Assembly: GCA_964568825.1 (NCBI GenBank) | Contig: CAZMSA010000006.1 | Coordinates: 1-53,611, forward strand | DNA from: CAVVDT01 sp964568825 | GTDB lineage: Bacteria > Pseudomonadota > Alphaproteobacteria > Rhizobiales > Aestuariivirgaceae | Length of the DNA stretch: 53,611 nucleotides | Direction of reading: 5' to 3' | Shown: in pieces, positions 1 through 7,894 of the stretch | How the letters are laid out: every line of letters starts with the position of its first letter | Numbering within the stretch: the first letter of the stretch is position 1 | Program-made: the position numbers and the translations under genes | Notes under the pieces: generated by a model | Seen by the model: the letters and a program-made list of their open reading frames with translations, nothing else | Database searches by the model: none | Told to the model about the DNA's origin: nothing

Positions 1-621
1 GGCGATATGCGCCATGTCGACCAGGAGGTGCGCGCCGACCTTTTCGGCGATGGCGGCAAAGCGCGAAAAGTCGATCTCGCGCGGATAGGCCGACCCGCCG
101 GTAACGATGAGGTGGGGTTTGACCGCTTCGGCCTGGCGCGCCACCTCGTCATAGTCGATGAGGCCGGTATCACGCTCGACGCCATAATTGTGCACCTCGA
201 ACCAGCGCCCGGACAGATTGGCCCTGGCGCCATGGCTCAGGTGCCCGCCGGCGGCGAGATCAAGGCTCAGGACCCTGTCGCCCGGCTTCACCAGCGCAAA
301 GAATACCGCGAGATTGGCCTGGCTGCCGGAATGCGGCTGTACGTTGGCATAGGCCGCGCCGAACAACTCCTTTGCCCGGTCGATGGCCGCCTGTTCGGCA
401 ATGTCGGCGAATTCGCCGCCGCCATGGAAGCGGTTGCCTGGATAGCCTTCCAGCGTCTTGTTGGTGAGTTGGTGGCCGAGCACGTCGAGGACGGCCCGCG
501 AGACGATGTTCTCCGAGGCGATGAGCTCGATCTGGTCCTGCTGGCGCTGCGCCTCGCCGGCGAGCGCTGATGTGATCAGCGGGTCGGTCTCGTCCACGTG
601 GCTGGTGAAGAATGCGCTCAT
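1..621 (-). CDS. Serine hydroxymethyltransferase homologue, divergent paralogue (3' end outside window)
   Basis: The visible 207 codons are the N-terminal half of a fold-type I PLP enzyme of the SHMT family. The family motifs LIASEN (about residues 33-38), PHSGSQAN, GGHLSHG and VDMAHIA are present. SHMTs move the serine hydroxymethyl group to tetrahydrofolate. Two positions differ from canonical GlyA: the usual K-Y-A-E-G is K-T-L-E-G (Thr56), and the usual R-Y-Y-G-G is R-F-H-G-G-G (Phe65, His66). In canonical SHMT the replaced tyrosines line the substrate pocket. A Thr at the first site is, as I recall, typical of alpha-methylserine hydroxymethyltransferases, so this is probably a specialised paralogue rather than housekeeping glyA. 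The start overlaps the maiA stop (ATGA), so it is the last visible gene of the homogentisate operon. The PLP lysine lies outside the window. Confidence 0.85.
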   Translation of the reverse strand, partial: MSAFFTSHVDETDPLITSALAGEAQRQQDQIELIASENIVSRAVLDVLGHQLTNKTLEGYPGNRFHGGGEFADIAEQAAIDRAKELFGAAYANVQPHSGSQANLAVFFALVKPGDRVLSLDLAAGGHLSHGARANLSGRWFEVHNYGVERDTGLIDYDEVARQAEAVKPHLIVTGGSAYPREIDFSRFAAIAEKVGAHLLVDMAHIA

Positions 622-1262
622 GCCGGTGGTCCCACCCGGTCGGGATGGGCACGCACGAAGGCATCGAGCTTTTGCGCTTCGGCATCGATGTGGATGAGGG
701 TGGGCATTTCGGAGAGATCGATCCCCCAGCGCCGGGCGTTGTAGAGTTGCGGGATCAGGCAGATGTCGGCGAGGCCGGGCGCCTCGCCGTGGGCAAAGCG
801 GCCGGTCGAGGGATTGTCGAGCAGCCGTTCCACCGCTGCAAGGCCGGCGGGGATGAAGTGGCGCATCCACTCCGCTTTTGCCTCCTCGCCGCCGCCTGAT
901 ATTTCGGCCGCGTGATTGGCGACCGACAGGTTGCAGACGGGATGGATCTCCATGGCGATGGCGTAGGCGACGGTGCGCAGTCGGGCGCGCTCGCCGGGCT
1001 CATTCGGCAACAGGCGGGCTTCGGGACGGGTTTCGTTGAGGTATTCGAGGATGGCGAGCGACTGGGCAAGGCGGCGGCCGTCGATGTCGAGCACCGGCAC
1101 CAGCCCTTGCGGGTTGCGTGCCACATGCTCGGCGCTGCGGTGGGCGCCGGTTGTGAGATTGACCGGAACCGCCCGATAGGCGATGCTGAGGAGATTGAGG
1201 CCGATCCGCACCCGGTAGCTGGCCGATGACCGCCAGTAATCATAAAGCACAATTTCGCTCAT
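618..1262 (-). CDS. maiA: Maleylacetoacetate isomerase (zeta-class glutathione transferase)
   Basis: This 214-aa cytosolic protein isomerises maleylacetoacetate to fumarylacetoacetate with glutathione, the step between homogentisate dioxygenase and fumarylacetoacetate hydrolase. The zeta-GST active-site motif SSASYRVRIGLN lies at about residues 12-23 (consensus SS-[CA]-[ST]-[WY]-R-V-R-I-[AG]-L). An N-terminal thioredoxin fold, with a VPVLDIDG strand and Q-S-L-A-I-L-E-Y-L, is followed by the helical C-terminal domain. Length is normal for the family. It is downstream of the flavoprotein/DUF2783 pair and separated from it by a 138-bp gap holding a palindromic repeat. Its stop overlaps the start of the SHMT homologue. 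The link to hmgA and fah in the same operon makes the assignment firm. Confidence 0.93.
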   Translation of the reverse strand: MSEIVLYDYWRSSASYRVRIGLNLLSIAYRAVPVNLTTGAHRSAEHVARNPQGLVPVLDIDGRRLAQSLAILEYLNETRPEARLLPNEPGERARLRTVAYAIAMEIHPVCNLSVANHAAEISGGGEEAKAEWMRHFIPAGLAAVERLLDNPSTGRFAHGEAPGLADICLIPQLYNARRWGIDLSEMPTLIHIDAEAQKLDAFVRAHPDRVGPPA

Positions 1263-1295
1263 GGGCTGTTCACTTCCGCTCTTGCCATTTCAGCA

Positions 1296-1389
1296 GTGTC
1301 ATTCTCGGGCCTGACCCGAGAACACAAGGATCGAGGTGAAAGTCTTACCATGTGCTACTGGGTCCCCGTGTCAAGCACGGGGATGACAC
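1296..1389. repeat. Dispersed double-hairpin intergenic element, copy 1
   Basis: The outer arms are GTGTCAT and ATGACAC. They enclose two hairpins: TTCTCGGG-CCTGA-CCCGAGAA on the left and TCCCCGTG-TCAAG-CACGGGGA on the right. A second element with the same architecture lies at 10442-10537, and partial copies lie near 13446 and 15577. It sits inside the homogentisate operon between the DUF2783 gene and maiA, so it would be transcribed and could act as a processing or attenuation hairpin. It looks like a REP-type element rather than a protein-binding site. Confidence 0.8.
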
Positions 1390-1400
1390 CGGGAAGGCGT

Positions 1401-1616
1401 TCACTTCTGTGTCGCATGTCTTGAATCAGCGGCGGCCGTGAGCGCTTCCTGCAGCACGCCTTGATCGCCGATGTGGTTGGCGAGGATGAGGATGAGGCGG
1501 GCGTTGATGGCATCGCTTTCCGCCTTCGAGCGGCCTTCGTGCAGGGCGATCAGCGCCGCGTAGAAATCATCGGGCCGGGCGATGTGGGCTTCGGTATTCA
1601 GCTTCGTCATGGTCAT
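1401..1616 (-). CDS. DUF2783 small protein, candidate coupling component of the adjacent flavoprotein hydroxylase (MhaB-like)
   Basis: This 71-aa protein has the look of the DUF2783 family (ARPDDFYAALI near the N-terminus, then NARLILILANHIGD). It is predicted all-helical and soluble with no cysteines. It starts five bases after the stop of the 536-aa flavoprotein, so the two are translationally linked. A second in-frame ATG two codons later (1610) has AAGGA better spaced and may be the real start. In Pseudomonas putida U, homogentisate is made from 3-hydroxyphenylacetate by a large flavoprotein (MhaA) with a coupling protein of about 65 residues (MhaB). Size, position and operon context match that arrangement. 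The family match is from memory of conserved residues, and the function is inferred. Confidence 0.75.
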   Translation of the reverse strand: MTMTKLNTEAHIARPDDFYAALIALHEGRSKAESDAINARLILILANHIGDQGVLQEALTAAADSRHATQK

Positions 1617-1621
1617 TATCC

Positions 1622-3232
1622 TTACCCCCGCCCGGCAGCCCGGTTGACGGCGGCGCGGACCGCTTCCTCATCGAACTTTTCCCAGCGCGCCGCCACATGC
1701 TGGTCGGGACGTATGAGGTAGAGAGCGCTCCAGGCCGTGCCCAGCCAACGATCGGCCAGGGTGCCGGTTTGATCGTCATCGGCCGAAAGCACCAGCCGCT
1801 CGACGCTGATGCCGTCGACATCGAGGTGATCTGGCGCTTCGGCATCGATGGTCAAAAGCTGGAAGCGGCCGCCCAGGCGGTCGATCAGCCAGTCGGGCCC
1901 CAGCGGGGCATCGACGGCGGACGCACCGGGACGGGTTGCGGCCGGCAGGCCTTCGGCATCGGGGCCATTGAGGGGCGAGCCATCGAGGATGCACGGGGTC
2001 GAGAGGCGCCCCGAATTGACCAGCGGCCGGGCGAAGGGGAACTTTTCCGACAGATCGAGCACCGCGTCGCGGAACAGCCGGCTGACCTCCGACTTGGGGG
2101 TGATGAAGTCGGTGGAGCGGGTGGAGTTGAGAAGGTTCTCATCGGCTGCCTTCACCCGCTCGGCATCGTAGCTGTCGAGGAGCCTTTCGGGGGCAAGGCC
2201 GGCGATCACCAGCTTCAGCTTCCAAGCGAGGTTGTCGGCATCCTGGACGCCGGAATTGGCCCCGCGCGCCCCGAACGGCGACATCTGGTGGGCGGCGTCA
2301 CCGGCAAAAATCACCCGGCCATGGCGGAATTTCTCCATGCGCCGGCACTGGAAGGTATAGATGGAGACCCATTCGAGCTCGAATTTCACCTCATCGCCCA
2401 GCATTGCCTTGAGACGCGGAATGACGTTTTCCGGGCGTTTTTCCTTCTCCTTGTCGATGTCGCGGCCAAGTTGTAAATCGATGCGCCACACATTGTCGGG
2501 CTGCTTGTGGAGCAACGCCGACTGGCCGCGATTGAAGGGCGGGTCGAACCAGAACCAGCGCTCAGGCGGAAAGCCCGCCTGCATCACCACATCGGCGATG
2601 AGGAAGTTGTCCTCGAACACCCGACCCTTGAAGTCGAGGCCGAGCAGGGCACGGACGCTTGAATTGGCGCCGTCGCAGGCGATCACCCAGTCGGCTTCCA
2701 GCCCGTAGGTGCCTTCCGGGGTATCGATGGTGAGCGCCGCATGATCTGGTTTCGCCTCGATACCAATCACCTTGTTGCGGCCCCTGATCTCGATGGGCTT
2801 GCCCGCGGCCTGCAGCGCCCCGACCCGATCGATGAGGAATTTCTCGAAGTGATACTGTTGCAGGTTGATGAAGGCCGGGCGCTTGTGGCCGGCCTCGGCC
2901 ATGAGGTCGAATTCGTAGACCTGGCGTTCATCGAAGAACACCCGGCCGCGATTCCACACGACACCTTTTTCGACCAGCGCATCGCCGCATCCAAGCCGGT
3001 CGAGGATCTCCAGCGGCCGCTTGGCAAAGCAGATGGCGCGCGAACCGAAACTCACCTTGTCGTTGTCATCGACCACCACCACGGGTATGCCGTGAAAGCA
3101 GAGATCGAGCGCCATGGCGAGACCGACCGGACCAGCGCCCACCACCACCGCTTGATGGCGCACCGGCGATGATGCGTCCTGGTCGCGCGAGCGGCGGTAG
3201 GGATAAAGCGGCGTTTCGAAAATCCGCGTCAT
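1622..3232 (-). CDS. FAD-dependent aromatic hydroxylase (MhpA/UbiH-type; candidate 3-hydroxyphenylacetate 6-hydroxylase)
   Basis: This 536-aa class A flavoprotein monooxygenase would use NAD(P)H and O2 to hydroxylate a phenolic acid. The three family fingerprints are present: the FAD-binding GAGPVG at residues 32-37, the DG motif CDGANSSVR at 186-194, and the GD motif GDAAHQMSPFGARG at 311-324. The protein is longer than PHBH (about 390 aa), with the extra C-terminal thioredoxin-like region seen in MhpA-type enzymes. It starts nine bases after the stop of the metallo-hydrolase and is followed after five bases by the DUF2783 gene. Being inside the hmgA/fah/maiA operon, it most likely produces homogentisate or a close analogue. 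3-Hydroxyphenylacetate is my preferred substrate; another 3-hydroxyaryl acid is possible. Confidence 0.88.
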   Translation of the reverse strand: MTRIFETPLYPYRRSRDQDASSPVRHQAVVVGAGPVGLAMALDLCFHGIPVVVVDDNDKVSFGSRAICFAKRPLEILDRLGCGDALVEKGVVWNRGRVFFDERQVYEFDLMAEAGHKRPAFINLQQYHFEKFLIDRVGALQAAGKPIEIRGRNKVIGIEAKPDHAALTIDTPEGTYGLEADWVIACDGANSSVRALLGLDFKGRVFEDNFLIADVVMQAGFPPERWFWFDPPFNRGQSALLHKQPDNVWRIDLQLGRDIDKEKEKRPENVIPRLKAMLGDEVKFELEWVSIYTFQCRRMEKFRHGRVIFAGDAAHQMSPFGARGANSGVQDADNLAWKLKLVIAGLAPERLLDSYDAERVKAADENLLNSTRSTDFITPKSEVSRLFRDAVLDLSEKFPFARPLVNSGRLSTPCILDGSPLNGPDAEGLPAATRPGASAVDAPLGPDWLIDRLGGRFQLLTIDAEAPDHLDVDGISVERLVLSADDDQTGTLADRWLGTAWSALYLIRPDQHVAARWEKFDEEAVRAAVNRAAGRG

Positions 3233-3241
3233 GGGCGTCTT

Positions 3242-4192
3242 TCAGCCTTGCAGGTCGCTCCACATTTGGCGGTCGCGCTCGGCCGTCCAGATGCGCGGGG
3301 TGTCGATATCGCGGGCCTCGTCATAGGCCCGCGCCACGTTGAAGGGCAGGCAGTGCTCGTAGATGGCGTAGGCGGAAAACCTGGGGTCGCATGCAGCCCG
3401 GCAGGCTTCCCAGGCCTCTTTCAGCGACCCTCCGCCCTTGGCCACTTTCGCCACGGATTCGTACGTGGAATTCACGAAATCGGCGGTGAGGTCGAGCGCC
3501 TCGTTGACTTTCTCAGAACCCACCAGCGCATCGCCGCGCCCCGGCGCGATGGCCTCCGGATTGAAGCGGCGGATCGTCTCCAGCGTTGCCGGCCAGTCAT
3601 GGAAATGCCCGTCGCCGCAATAACACGCCGATTTGTATTCGACGATGTCGCCGGTGAACATGACATTGGCATCGGGCACATGCGCGATGATATCGCCGGC
3701 GGTATGGGCGCGGCCCAACCACATCAGATCGACCCGGCGCTTGCCGAGGTAAAGGCTCATGCGGCCGTTGAAGGTCTGGGTCGGCCAGGTGAGGCCGGGG
3801 ATCGATTCATGGCCTTCGAACAGGCGGGGAAAGCGCGCAAACTCCGAATCCCAGTCCTCCTGGCCGCGTTCTGCCACCATGGCGCGCGCGGCCTCGGACA
3901 TGATGATCTCGCTGGCTCCATAGGCCGAGGCGCCGAGCACCCGGACGGCGTGATAGTGCGACAGCACCACATGCTTGATCGGCTTGTCGGTGACACGGCG
4001 GACGTGCTCGATCACCTTGGCGGCGAGGCGCGGCGTCGCCTGGGCATCGACGATCATCACCGAGGCATCGCCGATGATCACCCCGGTGTTGGGATCGCCC
4101 TCGGCCGTGAACGCCCACAGGTCCTTGCCGACTTCGGTGAAGGAAATGGTCTTTTCTGTCATGTCGCCGGCGGAGGCGAAGGCCTTGGCCAT
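3242..4192 (-). CDS. Metallo-beta-lactamase-fold hydrolase with altered metal motif
   Basis: This 316-aa MBL-fold protein starts three bases after the stop of the upstream fumarylacetoacetate hydrolase, with GGGAG about eight bases ahead of the ATG. The usual H-x-H-x-D-H motif reads H79-Y-H81-A-V83-R84, so the site-2 Asp and His are replaced. Later ligand motifs remain: GRAHTAGD (third-site His), MFTGDIVEY (bridging Asp) and a GHFHDW segment. A mononuclear or catalytically altered enzyme is possible. I recall similar sequences with HYHAVR in other alpha- and betaproteobacterial aromatic clusters, so the change is probably a subfamily feature and not damage. The role is unknown; a thioesterase- or lactonase-like activity on a homogentisate-pathway compound is a guess from context. 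Confidence 0.82.
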   Translation of the reverse strand: MAKAFASAGDMTEKTISFTEVGKDLWAFTAEGDPNTGVIIGDASVMIVDAQATPRLAAKVIEHVRRVTDKPIKHVVLSHYHAVRVLGASAYGASEIIMSEAARAMVAERGQEDWDSEFARFPRLFEGHESIPGLTWPTQTFNGRMSLYLGKRRVDLMWLGRAHTAGDIIAHVPDANVMFTGDIVEYKSACYCGDGHFHDWPATLETIRRFNPEAIAPGRGDALVGSEKVNEALDLTADFVNSTYESVAKVAKGGGSLKEAWEACRAACDPRFSAYAIYEHCLPFNVARAYDEARDIDTPRIWTAERDRQMWSDLQG

Positions 4193-4195
4193 GGG

Positions 4196-5215
4196 TCAAA
4201 CTCCCTCGTACTTTTCAATCGTCTGTTCGATCGCCCCGAAGATGGAGCAGCCTTCCTTGTCCAGCATCTCGATGCGCACGGTGTCGCCGAAGCGCATGAA
4301 GGGGGTCTTCGGCTGACCGTCGCGGATGGTCTCGATCATGCGGATTTCGGCGATGCAGGAATAACCCCTGCCGCCCTCGGCCACCGGCCGACCGGGCGAG
4401 CCGTCGGCGTCCTTGTTGGAGACGGTCCCCGAACCGATGATCGAGCCGGCGGTGAGCGGTCTTGTCTTCGCCGCGTGGGCGATGAGGGTGGGAAAGTCGA
4501 AGGTCATGTCGAAACCCGCCTCGGCGCGCCCGAAGGGTTCACCGTTCAGGTCAACGTTGAGCGGCAGGCTGAGCTTTTCCCCGTCCCATTGATCTCCGAG
4601 TTCATCGGGCGTCACGGCGACCGGCGAAAAGGCGGATGACGGCTTGCCCTGAAAGAAGCCAAAACCCTTGGCCAGCTCCGCCGGGATGAGGCCGCGCAGC
4701 GAGACATCGTTGACCAGCATGACGAGACGGATGGCGGCGCGCGCCTGATCGAGGCTCGCCCCCATGGGCACATCGCCGGTGATGACGGCGACCTCGGCCT
4801 CGAAGTCGATGCCCCAGGCTTCGTCGGCCATGCGGATGAGCCCGCGCGGATCGAGGAAACTGTCGGACCCGCCCTGGTACATCAGCGGATCGCTCCAGAA
4901 ACTCTCCGGCAGATCGGCGCCGCGCGCCCTCCTCACCAGTTCCACGTGATTGACATAGGCCGAGCCGTCCGCCCACTGGTAGGCGCGCGGCAGGGGCGAG
5001 CGACAGCGGCTCTCATCGAAGGCTTCGCCGTCGAAGCGGCCGAGCGAAAGCTCATCGCCGAGCGCCTGCAATGCCGGTTCGATACTTGCCCAGTCATCGA
5101 GCGCGGCTTGCAGTGTCGAGACGATATCGCCGGCTGGGGCGTAGCGCTCAAGATCGTCGGAGACGCAGACCAGGCGGCCGTCGCGGCTGCCGTTGTCGAG
5201 GGTAGCGAGCTTCAT
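4196..5215 (-). CDS. Fumarylacetoacetate hydrolase family protein
   Basis: This 339-aa member of the FAH superfamily cleaves fumarylacetoacetate to fumarate and acetoacetate, the last step of homogentisate breakdown. I start it at the ATG overlapping the hmgA stop (ATGA), giving an N-terminus MKLATLDNG; a longer reading would run into hmgA. Core motifs are the metal-binding DFEAEVAVITGD and VNDVSLR segments, followed by QGKPSSAFSP and a GSGTVSN-type stretch near the C-terminus. It resembles the proteobacterial form of about 340 residues rather than the animal enzyme of about 420. Neighbours hmgA and maiA complete the pathway. Confidence 0.92.
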   Translation of the reverse strand: MKLATLDNGSRDGRLVCVSDDLERYAPAGDIVSTLQAALDDWASIEPALQALGDELSLGRFDGEAFDESRCRSPLPRAYQWADGSAYVNHVELVRRARGADLPESFWSDPLMYQGGSDSFLDPRGLIRMADEAWGIDFEAEVAVITGDVPMGASLDQARAAIRLVMLVNDVSLRGLIPAELAKGFGFFQGKPSSAFSPVAVTPDELGDQWDGEKLSLPLNVDLNGEPFGRAEAGFDMTFDFPTLIAHAAKTRPLTAGSIIGSGTVSNKDADGSPGRPVAEGGRGYSCIAEIRMIETIRDGQPKTPFMRFGDTVRIEMLDKEGCSIFGAIEQTIEKYEGV

Positions 5216-6537
5216 CTCGGGGTTTTGTCCTTGCGGCCTTGCGGTGTACCGTCGAAGCGCTTTTCCAGCCCCGTCCAGCACTCCACGTAGTCCTTCTGGA
5301 GGGTTTCCAGTTCGGCGGCATAGCGCGTCAGGTGCTGGGGATAGCGGGTCTCGAACATGAAGGCCAGCGTGTTGGTGAGCTTGACCGGCTTGAGGTCGGC
5401 GGCAGACGCCTTCGAAAAGGCATCGCCATCCGGGCCGTGCGGCAGCATGCAGTTATGCAAGGACATGCCGCCGGGCACAAAGCCTTCTTCCTTGGCATCG
5501 TAGCGCCCGTAGATGAGGCCCATGAACTCCGACATGATGTTCATATGGTACCACGGCGGGCGGAAGGAATGCTCCGCCACCATCCAGCGCTCGGGGAAGA
5601 TGACGAAGTCGATGTTGGCGGTACCCGCCTCGCCCGAAGGCGCCGTCAAGACGGTGAAGATCGACGGGTCGGGATGGTCGAACAACAGCGCGCCGACCGG
5701 CGAGAAGGTCCTGAGGTCGTATTTGTAGGGGGCGTAGTTGCCATGCCAGGCGACCACGTCGAGGGGTGAATGGCCGATTTCAGTCTTGTGGAACCGGCCG
5801 CACCACTTGACCGTCAGGGTGCACGGGGTTTCCTTGTCCTCATAGCCCGCAACCGGGGTCTTGAAGTCGCGCGGGTTGGCCAGGCAATTGGCGCCGATGG
5901 GGCCGCGGTCGGGCAGGGTGAACTTGGCGCCGTAGTTCTCGCAAAGATAGCCGCGCGCCGGGCCGTCCAGCAACTCCACCTTGAATTTCATGCCGCGCGG
6001 GATGACGCACACATCGCCGGGTCCGACGTCCATGCGGCCCAGCTCGGTGAAGAAGCTCAAGGCCCCCTCCTGCGGCACCACCAGAAGCTCGCCGTCGGCA
6101 TTGTAGAAATACTCATCCACCATGGAGGCGTTGACCATGTAGACGCCCGCCGCCATGCCGGTCTGGGTATTGACGTCGCCGGCCGTGGTCATGGTGCGGA
6201 TGCCGGAGAGAAAATCGGTGGGCGCATTCGGCATGGGTGGCGGGCCCCAGCGCAACTGGCCGAGCGCCAGGTCATGGTCATCGAGCGTCGGGGCGGTCTT
6301 CCAGAAAGGCAGCTCGATGCGGTGAAACCGCGCGGTGTGGCGCACCGACGGGCGCATGCGGTAGAGCCAGGAGCGCTCGTTGGTACCGCGCGGCGCGGTG
6401 AACGGCGAGCCCGAAAGCTGCTCGGCATAAAGTCCGTAGGCGCAAGCCTGCGGCGAGTTCTGTCCCTGCGGCAGGGCGCCGGGCAGGGCTTCGGTCTCAA
6501 AATCGTTGCCGAAGCCGGGCATGTAGGCATGGGTCAT
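5212..6537 (-). CDS. hmgA: Homogentisate 1,2-dioxygenase
   Basis: This 441-aa cupin-type Fe(II) dioxygenase opens the ring of homogentisate to give maleylacetoacetate. The iron ligands of the human enzyme align with His331 (WYHMN), Glu337 (MSEF) and His367 (LPHGPD). The N-terminal MPGFGNDFETEALPGALP and the PRGTNERSWLYR stretch are typical of the family. I choose the ATG at 6537 because GAGGAG lies eight bases upstream and the family N-terminus begins there; the frame stays open further upstream but has no family similarity. It is the first gene of a seven-gene minus-strand operon and is divergent from the lytic transglycosylase, with a 145-bp promoter region between them. Confidence 0.97.
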   Translation of the reverse strand: MTHAYMPGFGNDFETEALPGALPQGQNSPQACAYGLYAEQLSGSPFTAPRGTNERSWLYRMRPSVRHTARFHRIELPFWKTAPTLDDHDLALGQLRWGPPPMPNAPTDFLSGIRTMTTAGDVNTQTGMAAGVYMVNASMVDEYFYNADGELLVVPQEGALSFFTELGRMDVGPGDVCVIPRGMKFKVELLDGPARGYLCENYGAKFTLPDRGPIGANCLANPRDFKTPVAGYEDKETPCTLTVKWCGRFHKTEIGHSPLDVVAWHGNYAPYKYDLRTFSPVGALLFDHPDPSIFTVLTAPSGEAGTANIDFVIFPERWMVAEHSFRPPWYHMNIMSEFMGLIYGRYDAKEEGFVPGGMSLHNCMLPHGPDGDAFSKASAADLKPVKLTNTLAFMFETRYPQHLTRYAAELETLQKDYVECWTGLEKRFDGTPQGRKDKTPR

Positions 6538-6682
6538 GGCAAAGCTCCTCGGCGGTCTCTTGGCTGTACTGTGCCAGAACTGCGCCGCGCGGTCATCATC
6601 GCTGCGACAGCCTTGACGAACATGGTCGCTCTGGCACACTGGCGCCCTGATTTGCGAAATGCCACCAAGGAGTAACCAACCC
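6538..6682. promoter_or_regulatory. Divergent hmgA / transglycosylase promoter region with inverted repeat
   Basis: These 145 bp must hold the hmgA operon promoter (minus) and the transglycosylase promoter (plus). A 9-bp inverted repeat, TGTGCCAGA at 6570-6578 and TCTGGCACA at 6630-6638, has arms 60 bp apart (start to start) and could be a regulator-binding pair. A TTGACG at 6613 could be a plus-strand -35, but I see no convincing -10. No regulator gene for the pathway is present in the window. Confidence 0.4.
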
Positions 6683-7894
6683 ATGCGGTCTTTCCACCAC
6701 CGTGCCGCAATGCTGGCCGTCGCCGCCAGCCTCGTTGCCGCGACGCCGGCCCGGGCGGAATGCAGCAACAACGGCAGTTTCGCTACCTGGCTGTCGGGGT
6801 TCGAGAAGGACGCCATTGCGCAAGGCATCTCGCGCCGCGTCGTCGCCGAGGGGCTGGACGGGCTGACCTACGATCCCAGGGTGATCCAGTTCGATCGCCG
6901 CCAGGGTGTCTTCTCCCAGACGTTTCTCGAGTTCTCCGGCCGCATGGTGTCGGGCTACCGCCTCAAGATCGGCGCGCGCAAGCTGAAGCAGTACGCCAAC
7001 GTTTTCCAGCGGGTGAAGCAGAAGTGGGGCGTGCCGGGCGAGGTCATCACCGCCTTCTGGGCGCTGGAGACCGACTTCGGCGCCAACATGGGCCACTTCT
7101 CCACCCTGCGCTCGCTGGCGACGCTTGCCTATGACTGCCGCCGGCCCGAGGTGTTCCGCCCGCAGCTCATGGATGCCTTGCGGGTGGTTGAGCGCGGCGA
7201 CCTGCCGGTCAGCGAAATGGTCGGCGCCTGGGCGGGCGAGGTGGGCCAGACCCAGTTCCTACCGTCGGACTATTACGCCCGCGCGGTCGATTTCGACGGG
7301 GACGGCAGGCGCGACCTGCGCCACAGCGTCCCCGACGTCATCGCGTCATCGGCCAACATGCTGAGCGAATTCGGCTGGCGCCGCGGCGAGCCGTGGCTTG
7401 AGGAAGTGACGGTGCCGGCCCGCATGGACTGGAAGGAAGCCGGCATCGACATCACCCACCCGCGCAGCTACTGGGCGGCTCAAGGGGTGAAAGAGCGTGG
7501 CGGCCGGGCGATCAAGGCCGACAGCTTGCCCGCCTCGCTGCTCCTGCCCATGGGCCGCAACGGACCGGCCTTTCTGGCCTACGCCAACTTCCAGCCGTTC
7601 CTGCAATGGAACCAGTCGCTGGTCTATGTCACCACCGCGGCCTATCTCGCCACCCGCTTTGCCGGTGCTCCAAAAGTGTTGCCCGGACGCGCCCCGGTCG
7701 ACAATCTGAACGTTGCCGAAACCAAGGAACTGCAAACCCTGTTGACCCGTGACGGTTTCGACGTCGGCGGCGTCGACGGCACCATCGGCGCGCAGACCCG
7801 CGCGGCGGTGAAGACGATCCAGATCAAGCTCGGCCTGCCGGCTGATTCCTATCCCGACCGGGAGTTCCTGCAGCACCTGCGCGCCATGCGATGA
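6683..7894 (+). CDS. Lytic murein transglycosylase (MltB/SLT_2 family) with peptidoglycan-binding domain
   Basis: This 403-aa periplasmic enzyme cleaves the MurNAc-GlcNAc bond of peptidoglycan to give 1,6-anhydro-muropeptides. The ATG at 6683 follows AAGGAG and begins a clean signal peptide with predicted cleavage after ATPARA (about residue 25), exposing ECSNNG. The catalytic domain shows FWALETDFGANMG with catalytic Glu129, then GEVGQTQFLPSDYY and VDFDGDGRRD. A C-terminal PG_binding_1 domain (about 345-400) carries LQTLLTRDGFDVGGVDGTIG. There is no lipobox, so unlike MltB of E. coli it is probably soluble in the periplasm. The stop overlaps the hrpB start. Confidence 0.93.
   Translation: MRSFHHRAAMLAVAASLVAATPARAECSNNGSFATWLSGFEKDAIAQGISRRVVAEGLDGLTYDPRVIQFDRRQGVFSQTFLEFSGRMVSGYRLKIGARKLKQYANVFQRVKQKWGVPGEVITAFWALETDFGANMGHFSTLRSLATLAYDCRRPEVFRPQLMDALRVVERGDLPVSEMVGAWAGEVGQTQFLPSDYYARAVDFDGDGRRDLRHSVPDVIASSANMLSEFGWRRGEPWLEEVTVPARMDWKEAGIDITHPRSYWAAQGVKERGGRAIKADSLPASLLLPMGRNGPAFLAYANFQPFLQWNQSLVYVTTAAYLATRFAGAPKVLPGRAPVDNLNVAETKELQTLLTRDGFDVGGVDGTIGAQTRAAVKTIQIKLGLPADSYPDREFLQHLRAMR

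Noticed and set aside
1401..1616. Reading the 71-aa ORF as a fragment of the flavoprotein
   Set aside because: It has its own start after a short gap, a full-length match to a small-protein family and no frameshift relation to the flavoprotein C-terminus.
3248..4639. A 463-codon open frame on the plus strand
   Set aside because: It lies antisense to the MBL-fold protein and fumarylacetoacetate hydrolase, has no family motifs, and reflects high GC at third positions of the real genes.
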